A stretch of DNA of 64,000 nt from Gemmatimonadota bacterium. Its GTDB lineage: Bacteria > Gemmatimonadota > Gemmatimonadetes > Gemmatimonadales > Gemmatimonadaceae. Where the stretch lies: positions 1 through 64,000 of the forward strand of contig JAJPIM010000030.1 in the NCBI GenBank assembly GCA_021324775.1, in the 5' to 3' direction. Position 1 is the stretch's first letter. Each line of letters begins with the position of its first letter. The translations under genes and the position numbers were made by a program. Under the pieces are notes generated by a model. It was not told where the DNA came from. It searched no databases and worked only from the letters and a program-made list of their open reading frames with translations. Below, one piece after another: positions 41,692-50,930 of this stretch.

Positions 41692-43805
41692 CAGATGTGT
41701 GGGACCTCGTCGGCCGGCCGCACCATCGGGTCGCCCGGCTTGCATCCAAACGTCTTCGCGAAGTCCGGGTCATCCGACAGCGGGCCGTTCGTGCGCCATC
41801 TGGCCGGTGAGTGCGGATCCGTCGTCACGCGGGAGCGGAGCGCGGCGGGGCGGTCCTTCTCGCGCCAACTCTGCGCGAAGGCGACGAAGAATCGCTGCTC
41901 GGGCGTGAGGCCATCGATCAGGCCTGGGCGTCCCTTGCGGGCGAGGGCGGCTTCGAGCGCGTCGTAGCCGGTGAGGACGCCGCCGAAGTCGGCGATGTTT
42001 TCGCCCAGCGTGAGACGGCCGTTGACGTGGACCGAGTCGACCTGCAGGTATCCGTCGTACTGTTGCACCATCAGCGCGGCCTGGCGGCTGAAGGCCGCCG
42101 AGTCGGCGGGCGTCCACCAGTCGCGCAGATTGCCATGGGCGTCGAAGTGGCGGCCTTCGTCGTCGAAGCCGTGCGTAAGCTCATGGCCTGCCCAACTGGC
42201 GGCGAGGGACCCGTAGTTCGCGCCATCATCGGCGTTGGGATCGAACGTCTGGGGTTCGAGCGCTCCGGCCGGAAAGACCATCTCGTTCTTAGTCGAGTTG
42301 TTGTACGCGTTGACCGTCGGCACGGTCATGCCCCACTCCGTCATGTCGACCGGCATCCCGGGCCGGTTGGCGACGCGCTGCCATTCGAAGATGCTGGCAC
42401 GCTGGGAGTTCAGGACGAATGGGCCGTCGGTGATCTCGAGGCGTGAATAGTCGCGCCATTTGTCGGGGTATCCGACCTTCTCTCCCATTTTGGCGAGCTT
42501 GTCGAGCGCGTGTGCTCGCGTGGTGTCCGACATCCACGTGAGACGCAGGAGCCGTTCGCGGAACGCGGCTCTCACATCGTCAATGATCTCGCGCGCGCGG
42601 GCCTTGGCGGCCGCGGAGAACGTCTTCGCGACGTACGCCTCTCCCAGGGCTTCGCCGAGCTGGCGGTCCGACGACTGCAAGCAGCGTTTCCATCGGGGGA
42701 GAAGCGCGGTCGCTCCCGTAAACAGCGACGCGTACGAGAAGTCCTCGTGCACGAAGGGTGTGCTGAGCCAGGGTGCGGCCTGCGCGAGCAGGTGATAACG
42801 GAGATACACACGCCAGTCGGCGAGTGGCACACTGTCCACGAGCACGTTGACGCGTTGCAGGTAGCCTGGTTCATTGACGTTGATATGTGTCGGCGCGTGC
42901 GCGAGGCCGCTCCGCTGGAAGTAGCCCCGCCAATCGATACTCGGCACGAGCGCGCGCAATGAATCGAGCGTCATCGGATGATCGATGTTCTTCGGCTCGC
43001 GTTGTGCGACGCGTGTCAGTTGGGCTCTGGCGAGGGCCGTTTCCAGGGCCATCACGTGGTGTGCGCCGTCTTCGGCCGCGGTCTGCGCCATCCCGCTCAG
43101 CACGAGCAGGCGCGTCACGTGGTGCACGTACGCCGTACGGAGCGAGTCTGCGACGTGCCCGGAATCCGTATAGTAGTTGCGGTCCGGCATGCCGAGGCCA
43201 CTCTGCTGCAGTTGTGCGATATAGTGAAAGGTGTCGTGGAAATCCGGCGCCGGGCCGTACGCGAAGACCGCGCGGATGCCGCGCTCATGCAGCGCGGCGA
43301 TCGTCTGGACGAGCGCGCCGCGCGTCCGGATGGCGGCGATGGTGTCAAGCATCGGATCCAGCGGCTTTATGCCGCCGGATTCCGCCCGCGTGGAATCCAT
43401 GCAGGTCGCGTAGTAGGTGCCGAGCTTGCGGTCCGTGCTACCGGCTGTCGCGGTGTGGCGTTTGGCCATCACGTCGTCGAGGACCGAGCGGATGGCCAAC
43501 TCGTTCTGGTCCGTCATGTCGCGGCTGACGCCATCCGATGCATAGGCGGCGGGGATGACATCCGTCGCGAGCCAGCGGCCGTTGGCATAGTCGAAGAAAT
43601 CGGTGCACGCCTTGACCGTCGTGTCCATGTACGCCGGGTCGAGCACCTTGAGCGGCCGGGCCAATGCGGCGGTGTCACTCGCGGCGGGCGCCTGAGCCAC
43701 TGCGCCGTGCGATGAGAGCGCCAGAGTCGCAAGGATCGCAATGGAGCGTGTGGCGGAGCGACGCACGACTCGAGGACAGGCGGTGCCGGCAAGTACAGCG
43801 GGCAT
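41688..43805 (-). CDS. M13-family metallopeptidase (neprilysin-like)
   Basis: 705 residues from ATG 43805, which has GGAG nine bases upstream. Signal peptide ([18 protein letters not shown]). Catalytic zinc site HELTH in [18 protein letters not shown], with the distal Glu ligand in [11 protein letters not shown] and the substrate-binding NAYNNST near [11 protein letters not shown]. The N-terminal subdomain ([10 protein letters not shown]) is typical. Cleaves peptides up to about 40 residues in the periplasm or outside. Confidence 0.9.
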   Translation of the reverse strand: MPAVLAGTACPRVVRRSATRSIAILATLALSSHGAVAQAPAASDTAALARPLKVLDPAYMDTTVKACTDFFDYANGRWLATDVIPAAYASDGVSRDMTDQNELAIRSVLDDVMAKRHTATAGSTDRKLGTYYATCMDSTRAESGGIKPLDPMLDTIAAIRTRGALVQTIAALHERGIRAVFAYGPAPDFHDTFHYIAQLQQSGLGMPDRNYYTDSGHVADSLRTAYVHHVTRLLVLSGMAQTAAEDGAHHVMALETALARAQLTRVAQREPKNIDHPMTLDSLRALVPSIDWRGYFQRSGLAHAPTHINVNEPGYLQRVNVLVDSVPLADWRVYLRYHLLAQAAPWLSTPFVHEDFSYASLFTGATALLPRWKRCLQSSDRQLGEALGEAYVAKTFSAAAKARAREIIDDVRAAFRERLLRLTWMSDTTRAHALDKLAKMGEKVGYPDKWRDYSRLEITDGPFVLNSQRASIFEWQRVANRPGMPVDMTEWGMTVPTVNAYNNSTKNEMVFPAGALEPQTFDPNADDGANYGSLAASWAGHELTHGFDDEGRHFDAHGNLRDWWTPADSAAFSRQAALMVQQYDGYLQVDSVHVNGRLTLGENIADFGGVLTGYDALEAALARKGRPGLIDGLTPEQRFFVAFAQSWREKDRPAALRSRVTTDPHSPARWRTNGPLSDDPDFAKTFGCKPGDPMVRPADEVPHIW

Positions 43806-43972
43806 GAACGACATCTCCAAAGAGTCAGAGCGTGGGTCGATCGTGGAACGGCCGAAGCGGCCCGTCATGAGGGACAATGCTCGAGACCGTCGCCTCATAA
43901 TCTAGGAAAGGAACACCAACGCGTGAGGTGTGCGGGTGGGGCGACCAGCCGAGCCGATCCCGCCGAACGGTC

Positions 43973-44863
43973 TTATCGCGACCCGCGTTGGCGGCGGTAG
44001 GCCGCAACTGCCTGGGCGTGGCGCGCCCGGGCGTAGACGTCTCGGAGGCGGGGATTGGTGGCACTCTCGGCGACCAGTATGGCGAGCGCGCGGTCCGCTT
44101 CGGACGAGAGGCCGGCATCGATGAGCAACAGCGCCTCCCCAAGCCGCGCCCGGACGCTGACGTACTCTCCGATCCTGGCGTCGCGGCATTGCGTGGCGGC
44201 CGCTTTGGCGGCCACGAGAGCGTGCGCGGCATCTGCCGAGCGTCCCAGCGTCCGGTAACAGCTCGCGAGTCTGAGGGCGGCGAGCGCACTCGCTGGCGCG
44301 ATGTGGCGGGCCGGGGCCGGGGCGGCTTCCGGCGCGTTCCTCGCGTCGGGTTCTTCCGGTGCTTCCTCGGCGTCGCGCGGATCGACACCACCACCGAATC
44401 TCGTATCCGATGCAGCGCCCGTGTCCCAGACCGTCGCGTAGACATCGGCCGCGAGGGGCCATGCGGAGCGAGCGAGCAGCGCATCGCCGTACGCGATCAG
44501 CGCATCGGCCACCGGCTCTGCCGGGTGCGGGGCGGGTGTCGCATCGGGTTCCGCGGGGAGTGGAGTGGTGGAACGGAACGCGGCGGCCACTGCGCGGAGG
44601 ATGTCCTGCAGCGCGGCGCGCTCCGGGTCATTCGCAGGCAGCGCCTCGACGGCGGCGGAGACCCTCTCCTCTTCGTCGGCCAGCGCACCAGGCTCCCACT
44701 CCGTGTCGCTGCGCGCGAGCACATAGCGCAGGACGATCAGCCCCGCGCGTGTTGCCGTCCAGTCACGCGTCCCTTCGCCGTGCTGCAGCGCTTCGAAAAA
44801 CGCCTGATGTTGCAGTCTCGCCGTCGCGCCGGGTTTGCGCGGAGGCACCTCTGGCGGCACCAT
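43973..44863 (-). CDS. Hypothetical protein with TPR-like helical repeats
   Basis: 296 residues, Ala-rich. The first 95 residues look like a small helical domain (ARLQHQAFFEALQHGEGTRD, TRAGLIVLRYVLARSD), then a Pro/Glu-rich linker, then TPR-like helices (LAALRLASCYRTLGRSADAA, GEALLLIDAGLSSEADRALA). No enzyme motif. It resembles helper proteins encoded near sigma factors, but none is here. 167 bp from the M13 gene, same strand. Confidence 0.6.
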   Translation of the reverse strand: MVPPEVPPRKPGATARLQHQAFFEALQHGEGTRDWTATRAGLIVLRYVLARSDTEWEPGALADEEERVSAAVEALPANDPERAALQDILRAVAAAFRSTTPLPAEPDATPAPHPAEPVADALIAYGDALLARSAWPLAADVYATVWDTGAASDTRFGGGVDPRDAEEAPEEPDARNAPEAAPAPARHIAPASALAALRLASCYRTLGRSADAAHALVAAKAAATQCRDARIGEYVSVRARLGEALLLIDAGLSSEADRALAILVAESATNPRLRDVYARARHAQAVAAYRRQRGSR

Positions 44864-44946
44864 CCGCGTGAACCTAGGGACGTCATGAATACTGCGCGAT
44901 CGTGTCCCGCAAGTTGGGACGAGCGCGCGCAGCGCACAGCGCGCGC

Positions 44947-44985
44947 TAGAAAGTAGAAGGGCAGAAAGTAGAGAGTAGACGGAAC
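44947..44985 (+). repeat. Purine-rich GAAAGTAG repeat tract
   Basis: Two copies of AGAAAGTAGA (one split by AGGGC) and further AGAGAGTAGA within about 38 bp, between the TPR-like gene and the PDZ protease gene. A similar purine tract (59040-59092) follows the methyltransferase gene. Function unknown. Confidence 0.45.
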
Positions 44986-45001
44986 AGGCCAGCGCTCGCG
45001 C

Positions 45002-46249
45002 TTACACGAGCTTGTGCAACACCAGCGTCGTGACGCGACGATCGCCTGCTCGATCGATCGTCACTGTCACGGTGTCGCCTTCGCCACTCCGTAGCGCGGA
45101 TCGCCACGGCCAAAGCGACGTGCCCGGCGGAGCGGTGCCATGCACGCGTTCGACGACATCGCCGGTGCGGATCCCCGCGCGGTCAGCGGGCGAGTCCTGC
45201 ACGATGCGATGCACGACGACGTGGCCGCTGTCACCGCCTTCTCGAATCAGATACATACCGCTCATGTCCGCTTCGGCGGGCGGCGGCAGCGCCGGACGGG
45301 GAGCGAGGATGAGATGTTTGCGGGAGTAGTCGAAGATCACGAGGTAGCGGCTCATGAACTCCGCACCGAGGAGGGCGTCATAGTAGTCTGACCGCAGTGT
45401 GCCCTCGACGGAGAGACCGGCGACGAAATCGCGCATCTCCGCTTCCGCGTGCGGGCCCAGTGCGAGCGAGGGCACGCGGACGAAGTCGTATTGCGTTTCG
45501 CCGCCGACCCCGGCGCCGAGCGCCGTTCGCATGCGGCGCGGAAACGCGTCGTCGATTGCGTGGGCTCGGATGAACGGCTCAGCGACGAGCAGATTCGCTT
45601 TGGCGCCGAGGTCGGCGAGGAGCCGCATCCGTATGTGAGCGCCGCCGGGCAGTGTGATCGTGCCAGTGAGCATGGGTGCGGTGCCTGCGAACGTGAGCGG
45701 CAGGATCGCGCCGGGGCCGTGGTAGGCGTACGTGGATGGATTGTAGACGCGCATCATGTGCGCATCGAAATCCAATTCCACGACATGTTCCGCGAAGAAT
45801 TGCGCGCCGATCACGCCGGGTGTGCGGATGCCTGAGTACGGAAAGAGCACCGAATCGAGGGGGGCGACGGCGACGAAGGGTGGCGACAGCGGGACCCCAC
45901 CGACCGACACCGGGATCGGGGCCGCGCGGCCCGTGTGCATCTCGCGCGATCCCGCGCCGGTGAACGCCGCCGCATCCTTGGGAGCGAGATTGAGGCGGGC
46001 GGCCGTTCCAGCGTCAACAATGATGGCTTCGGGGGCGCCGGTGTCGAAGATGAACCACCGCTGGGTCGTATCGTGCGCGAGCTGCACGGGGATATACACC
46101 CGGCCATCCTCGAATGCGAACGGAAACGTGGCAGTTGGCGATACTAGCCCAGCGGCGGCGCGCGTGGCGCGGGGCAAGCGCTGCCGAGGCGTGAACGAGG
46201 CCAGCGCCAAGGACGCCGCGAGAATCAGAGACCGGCCGGCATCGCGCAT
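45002..46249 (-). CDS. Secreted retropepsin-like aspartyl protease with PDZ domain
   Basis: 415 residues from ATG 46249. Signal peptide to about 35. A retroviral-type aspartyl protease active site FIFDTGAPEAII, then VIGAQFFAEHVVELDF, a second half with LLADLGAKANLLV where the usual DTG reads DLG, and a C-terminal PDZ domain (about 320-405: VVVHRIVQDSPADRAGIRTG, DVVERVHG). The two lobes within one chain each have an acidic residue. Probably a periplasmic protein-degrading enzyme. Confidence 0.8.
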   Translation of the reverse strand: MRDAGRSLILAASLALASFTPRQRLPRATRAAAGLVSPTATFPFAFEDGRVYIPVQLAHDTTQRWFIFDTGAPEAIIVDAGTAARLNLAPKDAAAFTGAGSREMHTGRAAPIPVSVGGVPLSPPFVAVAPLDSVLFPYSGIRTPGVIGAQFFAEHVVELDFDAHMMRVYNPSTYAYHGPGAILPLTFAGTAPMLTGTITLPGGAHIRMRLLADLGAKANLLVAEPFIRAHAIDDAFPRRMRTALGAGVGGETQYDFVRVPSLALGPHAEAEMRDFVAGLSVEGTLRSDYYDALLGAEFMSRYLVIFDYSRKHLILAPRPALPPPAEADMSGMYLIREGGDSGHVVVHRIVQDSPADRAGIRTGDVVERVHGTAPPGTSLWPWRSALRSGEGDTVTVTIDRAGDRRVTTLVLHKLV

Positions 46250-46294
46250 GGACGGTGCCTCATCGGCGTTAGGAGGTGATGGCGCGATCAGCAA

Positions 46295-46319
46295 GAGGGG
46301 CCGGCCTGGCCGGCCCCTC
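46295..46319 (-). terminator. Terminator of the btuB-lipoprotein operon
   Basis: Perfect 11-bp stem GAGGGGCCGGC / GCCGGCCCCTC with a three-base loop, lying just after the lipoprotein stop (46364). The U-run is poor. Confidence 0.65.
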
Positions 46320-46363
46320 AGATTTGATCACCCGCTGACGGCAAATCGTTGCCGCCCGGCCGG

Positions 46364-47461
46364 TCAGAACTCCGCGATGCGGATGGCCGATGGGCCGGGG
46401 CCGACATTGATGCTGTCGGTGAGCGCATACGTGCCCGCCTTGTACACGAACACATATGGGTTGAGGTTCTGGCTCGGGCTGCCGAAAAAAACCTGATACA
46501 CGTTGCCAGAGGTGTCGGGGCGAGCGTCGAAGGCCCCGCGGCATGCGCCGCCAGTGACCGGTGCACAGAGGGGGTTGCTCGGGCCGCGGACGAACGCCTG
46601 CGTGTTGATGTTCCAGATGACGGTGCCGGTGTCGAAGCCTGAGATGTAGACGAGTCCCTTGCTGTCGATCGCGATGGCGCCGGGCCCCACCCCGACGTTG
46701 GCCACAGTCTTGATGACGGCAAGCGTTGCCGGATTGATGATGGTCATGCTGCCCGGGTTGACGAAGTCGCCAGTGTTGACGACGTAGAGATTGCCATCGG
46801 GGCCGATCGCGCCGGCCGTGGCGTTGGTACCGCCGGTGGAGACCGTACCCAGGACCGCGAGCGTGTGGGCATCGATCGCCGTGACGATCCCGTTGCCGTT
46901 GGGCAGAAACTGGGAGTTGAGATTGGCGGAGATCACGAGCACCCGCGACCCCGCCACCTCGATATCTGTTGGCGACGGCGCGACGTGCACCGTGTCGCTG
47001 ATCGTATCCGATGCCTGGCCCGTGGTGAACCGCCCGACATAGCCGCTGTCGGAGTTATCGGCGAAGATCGTGGTGTCATCGACGAACGCCTGGCCCGTGG
47101 TATTGCCCGCGGCGAACAGGAAGAAGCGGGTGATGGCGAGTGTATTGAGGTTGATCAGAGCCACGCTGGAGGCGTCGCCGAGTGGGACGGCAGCAATTTC
47201 GCCACGGACACTGAGTCCGACAGGTGTGATGGCATTAGAGGCGCCGAGCGCGACCTGCTTCGAATTGGTGGGATCGCCGAGCTGGAAGAGCGTGACGGCG
47301 TGGCCCGTGGAATTGACCACGATGCCGATCTGGTGATTCGACGACGTGCCGCGCAGGAAACTGCTGACGGCGGGGCCAGTGGCTTTGTCGGACGAGCATG
47401 CAGCGGCGAGCGTGATGAGTGTGACCAGAGCGTATCGGTGGAGCGGGCACTTGTGGAACAT
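46364..47461 (-). CDS. YncE-like beta-propeller lipoprotein
   Basis: 365 residues from ATG 47461, AGGAGA upstream. Lipobox TLAAACSS (Cys at about 22). Repeats of surface propeller blades: NQHIGIVVNSTGHAVTLF-like start (GIVVNSTGHAVTLFQLG), VALINLNTLAITRFFL, VTAIDAHTLAVLGTVSTGG, MTIINPATLAVIKTVANVG. Cytochrome D1/YncE-like proteins bind substrates or metals. Adjacent to the TonB receptor under a cobalamin riboswitch, so it probably binds corrinoid or a chelate at the outer membrane. No enzymatic motif. Confidence 0.8.
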   Translation of the reverse strand: MFHKCPLHRYALVTLITLAAACSSDKATGPAVSSFLRGTSSNHQIGIVVNSTGHAVTLFQLGDPTNSKQVALGASNAITPVGLSVRGEIAAVPLGDASSVALINLNTLAITRFFLFAAGNTTGQAFVDDTTIFADNSDSGYVGRFTTGQASDTISDTVHVAPSPTDIEVAGSRVLVISANLNSQFLPNGNGIVTAIDAHTLAVLGTVSTGGTNATAGAIGPDGNLYVVNTGDFVNPGSMTIINPATLAVIKTVANVGVGPGAIAIDSKGLVYISGFDTGTVIWNINTQAFVRGPSNPLCAPVTGGACRGAFDARPDTSGNVYQVFFGSPSQNLNPYVFVYKAGTYALTDSINVGPGPSAIRIAEF

Positions 47462-47517
47462 GGTGTTCTCCTGACGGTGAGAGATGGCAGTGGGTTGGCG
47501 CTGAGTAGAGGCCCCGG

Positions 47518-49698
47518 TCAGCCGGTGGATGCGTGGCGGATGCGGAGGCCGACCCGCAGCGTGCGGCCGGGGTACGGGTAGTCGAAGAGCAGCGCAGCGC
47601 GGGCGTCGAGCAGGTCGTCGACGCCCAGCAGCGCATCGAGCGGCCACGGGCCGCTGGCGATGCGGATGGTGGCCTGCGTGTTGGCGATCCAGTACGGCGC
47701 GAGGGAGTTGAGGGACGATCCCTCGACCGTGCGGCGGTCGCCCACGTACAGCGTCGTGAGGCTGGCGGTGACGCGGCCGCGGCTGATGCCGGTGGAGATG
47801 GAGCCGGTGAGACGGGGCTGGTAGGCGACCTGGCCGCCCAGCACCGGGCCGGCGTAGTCAACCGAGACCGCGCCCACTGTCGCGCGAGCAAAGAGCCCCA
47901 GTTTCGGAAACGTGAGCTGCGTGCTGGTGTCCCAGCCCGAGCGGTGGACATCGTAGTTGTCCGGGCTCCAGACGAACTGGAAATTCGGAAACCAGAGGAT
48001 CATCCCGTCGATATCGGCGCGGTATACAGCCGCCTCGCCGGAGAGGCGGGCCTGGCCCACCGCGACATCCCGCACCGTGAGGCGAGCTTCGATCTCGTCT
48101 CGCACGCGTTCGGGGTGGAGATCCGGATTGGGGCGTACCGTGACGCCTTCGCGGAAGTACTGGTCGGCGAGCGAGGGCGGGTTGTAGGACTGGCCGCCCG
48201 ACAGCGACAGCAGGAGCGGGGCGTGGCCGATGGACAGCCCGATGCGTGGCGATGCCACGGTCGCGTGGACGATCGAGTTCCATTCCACGCGAAGGGCGCC
48301 GTCGAACGCGCCGGTGAGTTCGGCGCCAAGAGCGTGCGATGCCCGCGCCTGGATCCACCCGGCATCGTCGCGCTCGACAGACGGTGCGCCGGTGCCGAGA
48401 ACCGTGGCGCCGATCGAGAGGGACCGGACCTCGATGCCGGACGTGACACTGGCGGCAGGTCCGCCGATCGTAGCGGTGGCGGCGCCGATCACGCCGGTCG
48501 TGGCAGCACGATCATCGTAGGCAGGCGGGATCGAAGGCTCGGTGTCCACGTAGCGCGTGCGTTCGTGATCGGCGTCGGCCGCGATAGACCACGCGATGAG
48601 GCTGCGGTCGTCGTGTGCACTGAGGCCACCCGCGACACGGGTGTCGCCGTCGCGCGCGCAGCAATCCGGTGCGGTGATGGAGCCAGGGAGGCCGCGTCCG
48701 TCGTCGGTAGCGGAGCCATGCATCGAGAGCGCGACCGCTCCGCGGGTGTCGGCTGATGCCGATATCGACGTCAGTGTCGCATCGTCGTTGTCGCGGACAG
48801 CATTGCCGCCGCCGCGTTGGGGTGGGACGACGTACGAGAAGTCACCTTGCGTCGTATTGCGGGTGACGGTGACGACGCCGTTGGCGGTGCGCGGTGCATC
48901 AACCCCGGCGGAGACCGACGCATCGCGCTCGCCCCATGATGCGGTGGTGGCGGAGGCGGAGAGTTCCGTGCCGGCTGGCCGGCGGGTCTCGATCAAGACG
49001 ACTCCGGCGAGTGCACCGGGGCCGTAGCGCGCCGACTCGGCCCCTCGGACGACGGTGATCTGCTCGACATCCGTGAGCGGAATCCGGGAGAGGTCGGCCT
49101 GTCCGCCGAGTGCGGAGTTAATGGGCTGGCCGTCGACGATGACCAGGACCTCGCTGGCGTTCGAGCCGCGGATGGAGATGAACGCAGGGGCGCCCGGGCC
49201 GCCTTGCCGGCTGATGAGCACACCGGGGACCTGAGCGAGGAGAGGAGCGATGTCCTGCTGGCCGGAGGCGGCGATCTCCGCACGGGTGATCGTGGTCGCG
49301 TCGCCGGTGGTATCGGCGGCACCGTACACCGAGACGGGAGCGAGTCGTGCGGGCAGCGCGTCGAGTACGATCGATGCGGTGGACGTACGGCCGTTGTCTG
49401 CCGTGACGGCCGAGTGAGCGATGCGGAATCCGATTGCGGAGACGCGGAGATCGTGGACGCCGGGGGTGAGTCCGTGGAGCGTGAAGGCGCCGTCGTCGCG
49501 GGTGGTTGTCGAGGCGTCCTCGCCGGTGTCGTCGACACGCGCGCCTCCGATCCCGTGTCCATCGGTCCGGGACGTCACGCGGCCGCGGATCTCGCCGGGC
49601 ACCTGACCGCTCGCGGGGTGAGTGGTGGCGGAGAAGAGCGCCACCGGCGTGGCGAGGCGCCAGGCAAACCGCAGGGCGAACCGCAGGGCGAAGCGCAT
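47518..49698 (-). CDS. btuB: TonB-dependent receptor, predicted cobalamin (BtuB-type)
   Basis: 726 residues from ATG 49698. Signal peptide has a repeat RFALRFALRFAWRL from a 12-bp tandem DNA repeat. A carboxypeptidase-regulatory-like domain (GEIRGRVTSRTDGHGIGGAR) precedes the plug (DIAPLLAQVPGVLISRQGGP, ISIRGSNASEVLVIVDGQPI, DVEQITVVRGAESARYGPGA) and a beta-barrel ending in RTLRVGLRIRHAS. The plug is well conserved. The preceding cobalamin riboswitch supports vitamin B12 import rather than other substrates. The BtuB TonB box was not located. The downstream lipoprotein starts 57 bp after its stop. Confidence 0.87.
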   Translation of the reverse strand: MRFALRFALRFAWRLATPVALFSATTHPASGQVPGEIRGRVTSRTDGHGIGGARVDDTGEDASTTTRDDGAFTLHGLTPGVHDLRVSAIGFRIAHSAVTADNGRTSTASIVLDALPARLAPVSVYGAADTTGDATTITRAEIAASGQQDIAPLLAQVPGVLISRQGGPGAPAFISIRGSNASEVLVIVDGQPINSALGGQADLSRIPLTDVEQITVVRGAESARYGPGALAGVVLIETRRPAGTELSASATTASWGERDASVSAGVDAPRTANGVVTVTRNTTQGDFSYVVPPQRGGGNAVRDNDDATLTSISASADTRGAVALSMHGSATDDGRGLPGSITAPDCCARDGDTRVAGGLSAHDDRSLIAWSIAADADHERTRYVDTEPSIPPAYDDRAATTGVIGAATATIGGPAASVTSGIEVRSLSIGATVLGTGAPSVERDDAGWIQARASHALGAELTGAFDGALRVEWNSIVHATVASPRIGLSIGHAPLLLSLSGGQSYNPPSLADQYFREGVTVRPNPDLHPERVRDEIEARLTVRDVAVGQARLSGEAAVYRADIDGMILWFPNFQFVWSPDNYDVHRSGWDTSTQLTFPKLGLFARATVGAVSVDYAGPVLGGQVAYQPRLTGSISTGISRGRVTASLTTLYVGDRRTVEGSSLNSLAPYWIANTQATIRIASGPWPLDALLGVDDLLDARAALLFDYPYPGRTLRVGLRIRHASTG
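49667..49690. repeat. 12-bp tandem repeat in the btuB signal peptide
   Basis: Two exact copies of AACCGCAGGGCG (49667-49678, 49679-49690) and a third degenerate copy (AAGCGCATGG) that contains the start codon. In the coding strand each copy codes four residues of the signal peptide. In-frame gain or loss of a copy would change leader length only. Confidence 0.65.
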
Positions 49699-49776
49699 GG
49701 CGCGCCGTCCGGCGGTTACTCTCGCCGCGGCAGGGCCGGCGGCGGCGAAGCGGCGGTTATCTACGCCCGAAAAGCA

Positions 49777-49813
49777 CAAAGCCCGTCTCCTTCCCGAAGG
49801 AAGGCCACGGGCT
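49777..49813 (-). terminator. Riboswitch expression-platform terminator
   Basis: On the minus strand: AGCCCGT...CCTTCC - TTCG - GGAAGG...ACGGGCTTT, a long stem with a UUCG-type loop and T tail, 100 bp after the B12 box and about 79 bp before btuB. In the ligand-bound state it should end transcription. Confidence 0.8.
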
Positions 49814-49904
49814 CAGACACCCAGCGGATGCCCAAATCAGATCGGATGGGCTGTCGCTCCGGCGCGTCGCCCCGCACCCCTCCCTCGAGGGTGTTCTGCG
49901 CGGG

Positions 49905-50118
49905 TGCGAGCGGAGCACGTCTCCTGGCTCGAGGCAGCAGTGCTCGCCTTCCCGGCACGCGGCATAGGCCGTGTACCAGTGGCAGATCCTGAGCACGCCG
50001 GATCGGCGGGTCATGGCACGCGCGCGCCGAAGCGCGTGCGTGGTGATTTCCTCCGAGCCTCTTACAGTGGCGGGGCCGCGCCGGCATTGCACCGGACTTC
50101 CGGAACCCCGTTCGCGAT
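49905..50118 (-). ncRNA. Cobalamin riboswitch aptamer
   Basis: Read on the minus strand. Core: GGAAGTCCGGTGCAATGCCGG with CCCGCCACTGTAAG (about 50062-50102), the universal P3/J region of cobalamin riboswitches. The B12 box AGCCAGGAGACGTGCTC lies at 49912-49928. Conserved spacing and order match the class I consensus. It regulates btuB and the following lipoprotein: when B12 is bound the terminator at 49777-49813 should form. Confidence 0.92.
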
Positions 50119-50220
50119 TCAGTTGTACGGGCGAAGGTACTGGCGCTCCCGCGCGCACGCAAGCGTGCGCGCGCCGGTAAGCTCGCCTCCCTGCCCCATG
50201 GGCCCATATATTCGGGCATC

Positions 50221-50727
50221 GTGCCGCTCTTCGCTCCGGTCTTCGACGCCCTCAACCGGTCGGGCACCCGCTATGTGGTAGTGGGTGGCGTGGCCACGAT
50301 CCTTCACGGGTATGTCCGTGGCACGACGGATGTCGACGTCGTGATGGACCTCGATGAGACGAGTGCGCGGCGTGCGATCGAGGAGCTGGAGAAGATCGGG
50401 TATCGTCCGCAGGCGCCGGTGCGTGCGAAGGATTTCGCGGATGCGCCGACGCGCGAGACCTGGGCCCGTGAGCGGGGGATGATCGTACTCTCGCTGTACA
50501 GCGAGGCGAATCCCGTGGTGGTCGATCTCTTCGTGCGCTCGCCGATGGATTTCGAGGGACTCTGGATGCGGTCGGAGGTGCGTGCGCTGGATGGAGGTCC
50601 GGTGCGGGTGGCGTCGCTCGATGACCTCATCCGCATCAAGCGCAGCGCGGCTCGTCCTCAGGATCTCGTGGATGTCACCGAGCTGGAAGCGATCCGGCGT
50701 GACGCGAAGCCGGGGAGCCAGCCCTGA
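50221..50727 (+). CDS. MNT-type nucleotidyltransferase
   Basis: 168 residues, GTG start. Nucleotidyltransferase fold of the AbiEii/MNT group: RYVVVGGVATILHGYVRGTT and DVDVVMDLDETSARRA with the metal-binding D-x-D (DVD). A second acidic residue lies in PVVVDLFVRSP. A TATATT box nine bases before the GTG suggests leaderless transcription. The next gene starts with a one-base overlap and encodes a 65-residue protein; such pairs behave like toxin-antitoxin modules in which one partner is nucleotidylated. Confidence 0.78.
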   Translation: MPLFAPVFDALNRSGTRYVVVGGVATILHGYVRGTTDVDVVMDLDETSARRAIEELEKIGYRPQAPVRAKDFADAPTRETWARERGMIVLSLYSEANPVVVDLFVRSPMDFEGLWMRSEVRALDGGPVRVASLDDLIRIKRSAARPQDLVDVTELEAIRRDAKPGSQP

Positions 50728-50924
50728 TGAAGGATTGGGTGCCCCAGCAAGCGGGTGCGGATGCGTGGAGTGAGAGCGTGGGGTGGGAGGCATCGGCGAA
50801 GCTGCGCCGGGCTCGTGCGCTCGCGATGTCGGATGACGAGCGGCTGCTCGTGGTCGAAGAGATGATCCAGATGGCGGTGGCGTCCGGGACCTTTCGTGCG
50901 AAGCGGCCGCACGCAGCCGAGTAG
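50727..50924 (+). CDS. Small protein paired with the nucleotidyltransferase
   Basis: 65 residues; start overlaps the previous stop by one base (TGATG). Helical, acidic and basic mixed (SAKLRRARALAMSDDERLLV, EEMIQMAVASGTFRAKR). No family recognised. By analogy with other MNT modules it could be the modified partner or a regulatory subunit. Stop is followed six bases later by the MBL gene. Confidence 0.55.
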   Translation: MKDWVPQQAGADAWSESVGWEASAKLRRARALAMSDDERLLVVEEMIQMAVASGTFRAKRPHAAE

Positions 50925-50930
50925 CGGCAG

